Below are positions 32,339-37,275 of a DNA stretch of 37,275 nt, one piece after another; the first letter of the stretch is position 1, and every line of letters starts with the position of its first letter. The DNA is from Grammothele lineata (taxonomy: Eukaryota > Basidiomycota > Agaricomycetes > Polyporales > Polyporaceae). The notes under the pieces are model-generated. The model searched no databases. It saw only the letters and a program-made list of their open reading frames with translations, and was not told where the DNA came from. The stretch is from contig NDFF03000210.1 in the NCBI GenBank assembly GCA_002150815.3, positions 1 through 37,275 of the forward strand. The letters are read 5' to 3'. A program made the translations under genes and the position numbers.

Positions 32339-33180
32339 TACCTAGATGCACGCGGCGTGCGAGGTAAGCCTTGCGACATTATTTAGATAGCTCCGGGTGT
32401 GCACTCTATACTGACAGCTTTCGTATATAGATGTCCATGCGTACGTGATGTTCCGTTGACGTTTGCTCATCTAGATACTCGCGAGCGTGCTCCTCTTCAT
32501 GGTTGTCATTGCTGGATGTTCCATCTAGATGAACGCACGCGCGATGTCTGCGGAGCCGCCAATTCATCATCTAGATGGCTTTCTACGTGTGCTACAGCCT
32601 TACATCTTCCACATCTAGATGACTGTGCCCACTGCCAAGGCACGTACCTATCTTGTATACTTACTCGCCGACCAGCTAGATGTTTTTACAGCGTACTTCA
32701 CCCTTGCGATCTGGACATCTAGATGCTCAACCGTGGCCGTACCGACGCGAGCGCTCACCTTCGGGAAAGGGGCATCTAGATGTTCGCGTGCACGCAGTGC
32801 TGCAGTATGACCCGAGCCTAGACGCGTAGTTACAAGATTTTGCTATCTAGATGACCCCGGCGCGCGTGCTAGGCTAAATACCTATACGGCCTTCATATCT
32901 AGATAGAGAACTCGCAGACTTACCTCGTAGATTCTCGTATCTAGATGGTAATACTGGTGTACTACACCCTTACTGATTTTGTATCTAGATGCGCGCACAC
33001 ATGCACCATGTCCACCGCGAGTAGTAGCTATCTAGATGGTTTGGTGAAGGGGCACCGAAGAGTGTATCTAGATCCCCTATAAGAATTATCACAGTAGGCT
33101 ATCTAGATACCCTATAGAAATTATCGAGATAGGGGCTATCTAGATACACCTGGACTATATAGTCCATTTTATTTAGATAT
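32339..33180. repeat. Right subterminal array of ATCTAGAT palindromes
   Basis: Perfect copies start at 32469, 32523, 32569, 32613, 32717, 32774, 32845, 32897, 32939, 32983, 33030, 33066, 33101 and 33138. Decayed copies occur at about 32339, 32382, 32426, 32674 and 33171. Spacing is mostly 35-57 bp, tightening to 35-37 near the end. The spacers are otherwise unlike those of the left array, so the conserved parts are the 8-mer and its density. Confidence 0.88.
33151..33166. repeat. TGGACTATATAGTCCA palindrome, right end
   Basis: This is a perfect 16-bp palindrome, the counterpart of 19433-19446. It lies 94 bases from the presumed end, against 66 on the left. Confidence 0.75.
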
Positions 33181-33230
33181 CTAGACTGAATCTATACGTC
33201 AGCTCTTAGTTACGATTCTGTTATCTCGCG

Positions 33231-33259
33231 CTTGCGTCAGCTCGTAGCTGACGCAAGCC
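33231..33259 (-). repeat. Right terminal hairpin of element 2
   Basis: CTTGCGTCAGCT and AGCTGACGCAAG form a perfect 12-bp stem around CGT, ending at the GCAAGCCC terminus. It mirrors the left terminal hairpin. Confidence 0.75.
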
Positions 33260-33260
33260 C

Positions 33261-33610
33261 TTCCCTTCCTTGTGCTTTCCGTTGATCTCTCTCTCTCATT
33301 GGCTATGTAGGTACTGTACAGTTGGTCTCGGTGGCTTGATCTCGTAGTATATATACAGCCCATGTATCGTACCTACACAGCAGCGCTCGAGATACGACAG
33401 TCTTACCCACTCACGTGTCTCTGCGCCTCCCTCGTTGGGCTCCCTTTTCGCTTGACATCCCGCGCGCTCCCCTCTCAAAGTCGTGGATCGCGCGTCAGGC
33501 GCTCGAGAGCCTTACATTTTTTGAGTGTTTTTTTTCTTTCGTATCTTGACTGCTGACGTCGTCGGTCTGATCACCCGCACGTTGTCAGAAGTTTTTGGTC
33601 GCTGCTTGCT
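33261..33610 (+). promoter_or_regulatory. Possible LTR remnant and promoter of element D
   Basis: The 350 bases before the gag start hold a TATA box (TATATATA, 33348-33355), pyrimidine-rich leader sequence and a possible LTR end CTTACA at 33516 followed by a T run. The same CTTACA-plus-T-run order occurs after the possible LTR of element A. The left part of the LTR would have been lost next to element 2. No primer-binding site was recognised. Confidence 0.4.
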
Positions 33611-36600
33611 ATGTCGACTATCGCAAGCATTCGACTAGGTATGCGGACCTCATTGAAGGCGGCCGCCTCTGCCACCCTCGCGCGCGCCGACGAACTCGCC
33701 CGCGAGACACATACCGACGTACTGGTGTGTTTGTTGGACCCGCGCGACGACGTACTGTCGCCCGGAGGAGTTGTCAGATGGACAGATGGTGAGCATTCGT
33801 GTCTATGGCTTGTTCCCCTTGCCGAGGAACCCTGCGCCTATCTCCTCTGTGCGGGAAACCCGTGCGTCGCCCCAGTGGTAGCGCGTGCTGTGGTTGATCC
33901 TGGTACGCAGGAGATAGGTGCGGAGGTGTTGCCTGGAGGGCGTGCTGCGCATGCACCAGCAGAGGCGGTGCGCGGTGGGTGTTTTACGTCTCAGGCGATG
34001 GGAGGCGTAGCCCTCTCAGGCTCGGGTGTGGTGCGGAGGAGGCTTGGCCGCACTACACCCATCGACGCGGTCGAAGAGGCACGCGAGGGGACTTCCGCGT
34101 TGCCTGTGTTGTTTTCCGAGCGTGACAAAACGCTGCTCGATGCCTCGGTTGAGCCGCGGACTCTTCAAGTCGCGCGTGCCCCTGAGAAGGATTCCGCGGT
34201 CGAGCCGCAGGCCGGGAAACCGGTTGCGCGTGCTCCCGTGTCAGTTGAGCCGCCTCCCTCCGGGGTAGTGTGCGCTCCTGACATTGCGCCCTTGGTTGAG
34301 CCGCCAGCCGACATGGCCGCGCGAGCTCCCAAGAGGACGCACTCTGTTGAATCGCCGCCCCCGGGCGCGCTGGTTGCAGAGCAAGTGGTTGCGTCGGTCG
34401 AGCCGCCTCCCTTTCGAATAGTGTGTGCTCCCGTCCTTGCGCCCTTGGTTGAGCCGCCAGTCGATATGGCCGCGCGAGCTCCCAAGCGGACGCACTCTGT
34501 TGAATCGCCACCTGGATCTCCGGGCGCGCTGGTTGCAGAGGAAACCACACGGTCCAAGGTCGAGCCGCCGACTCTCAGAGTTGTGTGTGCTCCCGTGCAG
34601 ACGACATTGGTCGCGTTGAGCAACAGCAGACCTGCTGCGACGCTCCGCGAGGTGTCCGCAGACGAGGATGGTTGGACAGCCGTGCGTGTACGCGCGCGAG
34701 CGGCCGTCCCATCTCGCGCGTCCCTGCAGACCGAGCCGAAGTTCTTCCACGGCTGGTTTGGCGGATGCGACACGGCACTGCCCCGGTTGTCGGCGGAGGA
34801 GTATGGTACGCAGCAAATGCTTACACACGGTATTGTGGGCATTGAGGACGATGCAGCAGGCTCATTGGATAGCTCCGGGATTACCATAGAACAGGTTGTC
34901 CCGACGTCTCTGTCTACATGTACTATACCTGGATCTGGCAGTGGTTGCAATGTAGTTCACGCACCCGAAGCAATAAATTCTGTCCTTTCCCCTACTACGG
35001 CGTCTTGTGTGCATCACCTCGAGCCTACTTCTGTGCAGAATGGGTTAGAATAACGTCTGGAGGGCGAGCAAGGCGTACCTACGCTTCCTGAGCTTGTTTT
35101 TGACTCTACATCGCTTCTAGACGGTTTCTTGGCCGAAGTCGAAGAGCTGGGGCGTATTTGCTCGACGTCTACTAGTAGCGACAATGACCTGACTTTTGAT
35201 TGGTCGTCTAAGACCTCCTTCTCGCCCCAGGCGGTGGAAAAGCGCCAGTTGCGAACTGATGTGATCTTGTTGTCTTCAGTACGCCTAGGGGACAGCGCGG
35301 ACTCGTTCTCTGGGTCACATTCTGCTAGCGGACGCCGCAGGTCGGAAACTCAGCGGAACTCACCCAAGCGGAGCGATGCACGCGAGTTTTTGCGACGTCA
35401 TGCTAGCGGGGCTACACACCGTGTTCATATGCGTAATGATATGCATGCAGCTACCCAAGGAGAAAAACAGCGGTCGTCGGGAAGGCATAACTCGTCTAGG
35501 AAGCATAGTACTCACCCAGAGGGCGTTCCTGGATACAGGCGACATCCCTCTCTCGTTCCGGAGGGCGCGTGGTTCAAGAGGGGTCCTAGCGAGCATGATG
35601 AACGTTCTGAGACGTCCTCTGAGTCTGTATCGTCCGCTGGGAGTGTGTCATTTGTGCACACCGCACCTGGGACCTCGGACGCGTCCAGAAGACGTCCTGA
35701 GGCGACTGTTAAGTCGCATTCGCACACTTGTAGTTCTCATCGGTCTGAGACAGCGACGGCTTCGCGAAGGCGACGCGATAAGGAGCGTCGGCGGCGCAAG
35801 AAGTTGCGGAAGCAATTTGTTGACTCGAACTTGGATATAGTCTTGCCTCCTGTCTGGAATGGAAAACCGGATTTAGACGAGTTCGACTCATGGACATTCT
35901 GCGTCGATACGTGGATAAAACTTACTGGAATTTCCGAGGACGCTGCAATGATGCTTGTAATACGGTTTTTGGATGGGAATGCGAGGACGTTCTTTATGCG
36001 CCATGTTGCGGGCGCGCATGCGCAGTGGACGATGGCGGAACTGTACGAAGCGCTTTTCAACTACTGTTTCCCTCCAGAATACAAAGAGACGCTACGTACT
36101 CGACTGGAGGGTGCAACTCAGGGCTCCGAGACCGTGCGCGACTTCGTCCGTGATCTGCAGCACCTCGCAGTGCGATTTTCGGACGTCACGGACTTCCAGC
36201 TTGTGCAGATATTCTGGAAGGGCATTCACCCTGAATTGCGTATGCATCTGCGTGAAAGGGGAATGCATCCTGAAAAGACGCCTCTAGATAAGCTTGTAAA
36301 GTATGCGGAGCGCCATGAGCAGGCTTACCTGGCTGCGCGTCGAGAAGCTCGTCAAGGGTCTCGGTATCCTGCAGACCCAGACAATCTCGGGGACCACGGT
36401 GTACTGGATGACTCAGATGAATGGAGGTCGGATCGCGAGGATAGCGCGTCCGTCAGCCAGGAATCTGAAGAAGCATTAGAAGCCTTCGAGCAGGAGGACT
36501 CGGATGTCGAATCTTATGCAGACAAGTCGGATCCTGACCTGCCTAGCCACGAGTGGTGCAGCACAGCAGCAACCTGGGGAACCCGCCGACCGTCTCGCAG

Positions 36601-36880
36601 GACAGAGAAATCCTTCCGAGATGATTATGTTCGGATGCGGGCGGAGGGTCGATGCTTCGAATGCGGAGAAGTCGGTCACCTGAAAAGAAATTGTCCTTCC
36701 CGTCATGGGTCGACATCACAACCTGTACCTGTAGTCGGAGTTGGTGTGGGGGCCGCATACCTTCGAAGCCGTGGCATTTCTGGCTCACTGAAGGGCGATG
36801 CTCACGTCAGCGAGCCTGAAGAATCCGAGTACGGCTCGGACATATGGCTGTTCTGGTGGGGAAAAATTCAAATGCCCTGA
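33611..36880 (+). pseudogene. gag: Gag of LTR element D with one internal stop
   Basis: A single frame of 1,090 codons is interrupted only by a TAA at 35051-35053, consistent with a CAA (Gln) to TAA transition. The first 480 residues are Pro/Val/Ala-rich with tandem repeats and no known domain. The second part has a basic Ser/Arg stretch, then a retrotransposon gag core (from PPVWNGKPDLDEFDSW to YAERHEQAYLAARREA, about 35850-36345). An acidic linker and a CCHC knuckle CFECGEVGHLKRNC (C-x2-C-x4-H-x4-C, 36655-36696) follow. The frame ends 61 codons after the knuckle, where AT-rich repeats begin, so pol is missing. The gag differs from that of element A and fits a gypsy-type element. Confidence 0.85.
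34244..34610 (+). repeat. 153-162 bp tandem repeat in gag D
   Basis: Copies begin at 34244, 34397 and 34559 (the last partial). Each encodes VEPPP, a VVCAP-like word, LAPLVEPP, DMAARAPKRTHSVESPP and GALVAE. The second copy has nine extra bases coding GSP. All units keep frame, so the protein gains or loses 51-54-residue modules. Confidence 0.8.
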
Positions 36881-36883
36881 AAT

Positions 36884-37085
36884 TGACACACAAACACATT
36901 TTACACACATGCAAATGCACACGAAACCAACAACACAGGTCAGAGTTCACACATCATAAAATGACACAAATCAGAGTGCACACAACACAATATGACACAG
37001 TTCTGAAAGCACACATTAAGACATAACACAAGTCAAATTACACATGTATGGATGTGACACAGGTTGAAGTGCACACTGAGTCACA
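36884..37085 (+). repeat. 31-bp degenerate minisatellite
   Basis: Units start at about 36900, 36931, 36962, 36993, 37024 and 37055, exactly 31 bp apart. Each begins TGACACA or a close variant and has GTGCACAC-like bases about 16 further on. The tract is AT-rich compared with the gag before it and starts where gag coding stops, so it may belong to another inserted element. Confidence 0.75.
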
Positions 37086-37275
37086 GAACCTGACTGGATG
37101 CATATCACTCGTATTTTAGCCTGTTCTAAGTTCAAGGGTTATTGATATATTGCCAGATTAGATAAATATAGCTAGCCGGTTACAGTCTGATAAGTCCGTT
37201 AGCGCATTTGATCTAAGGGGCTATGCATAGTCATAATATTGCAAACGTGACGGGATGTCAAGTAATATCCGACAG
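37086..37275. other. AT-rich sequence without a gene
   Basis: I see no gene or motif in the final 190 bases. They resemble the preceding minisatellite in composition but do not repeat. Confidence 0.4.

Larger units (their letters stand above)
19367..33260. mobile_element. KDZ DNA transposon, element 2 (about 13.9 kb)
   Basis: Element 2 is inferred from symmetric ends around a KDZ transposase and three cargo genes. Both ends start GGGCTTGCG (19367; reverse complement at 33252-33260) inside a hairpin. Going inward, each then shows a GGACTA/TAGTCC palindrome and an array of ATCTAGAT palindromes. The transposase (minus strand) and the plus-strand accessory genes are divergent. No 8-bp target duplication is visible (GTAGGCAT on the left, TTCCCTTC on the right), so the exact ends may be off or the flanks rearranged. 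There is no long TIR like that of element 1. Confidence 0.75.

Noticed and set aside
33611..35053. Separate 480-aa gene distinct from the following gag ORF
   Set aside because: Both are in the same frame with one TAA between them and open reading on each side, so a single interrupted gag is simpler.
1..37275. tRNA, rRNA or housekeeping genes
   Set aside because: None was recognised on reading both strands; a covariance-model scan would be needed to exclude small RNAs.

Overview
The window looks like repeat-rich DNA from a filamentous basidiomycete, most likely an agaricomycete. It has 40-65 nt introns (GT/AG, often GTAAGT, GTACGT or GTGAGT donors), two KDZ (Kyakuja-Dileera-Zisupton) DNA transposons with basidiomycete-style multi-exon transposases, several Ty3/gypsy-type gag and pol relics, and no ordinary housekeeping gene. 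I see no tRNA, rRNA, CRISPR array or bacterial feature. Essentially the whole window is nested transposable elements.

Layout. 1-1097: no gene, with a shift from AT-rich to GC-rich. 1098-2507: 3' end of a plus-strand LTR element C (unknown 299-aa ORF, purine tract, 474-bp LTR). Its LTR interrupts the gag gene of a minus-strand LTR element A (2508-5308, continued at 15483-16089). That gag is split again by a complete 10,166-bp KDZ transposon, element 1 (5317-15482). Element 1 has 703-bp terminal inverted repeats (TIRs), an 8-bp target duplication, an intact 1,025-aa KDZ transposase, a damaged cargo gene and an intact 520-aa cargo gene. 16154-16331: possible LTR of element A. 16332-19290: decayed minus-strand gypsy element B (RT, protease and gag fragments with in-frame stops), itself interrupted by an LTR-like insert.

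19367-33260: a second KDZ element of about 13.9 kb (element 2). Its ends are built differently: a short GGGCTTGCG terminus folded into a hairpin, a GGACTA/TAGTCC palindrome, then an array of 8-bp palindromes ATCTAGAT (12 perfect copies on the left, 14 on the right). Inside are an intact 1,165-aa KDZ transposase with a CxC2-type zinc cluster (minus strand) and three plus-strand cargo genes. These are a two-part protein of an expanded agaricomycete family, an intact 472-aa protein built like the element 1 cargo, and an intact 335-aa protein with a GRF-like zinc cluster. 33261-36880: element D, a plus-strand gag gene with one stop codon. 36884-37085: a 31-bp minisatellite in AT-rich DNA.

How it fits together. 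Each KDZ element pairs a transposase with unrelated-looking accessory genes that may act in DNA binding or chromatin (inference). Element 1 is young: its TIR arms differ at about six positions, all transitions, and removing it with one target copy restores the gag frame exactly. The gypsy relics carry TAG, TGA and TAA stops that could each arise by one C-to-T or G-to-A transition, consistent with methylation- or RIP-like decay. Exon joins were checked by hand for frame; predicted coding lengths of the four intact genes are multiples of three.
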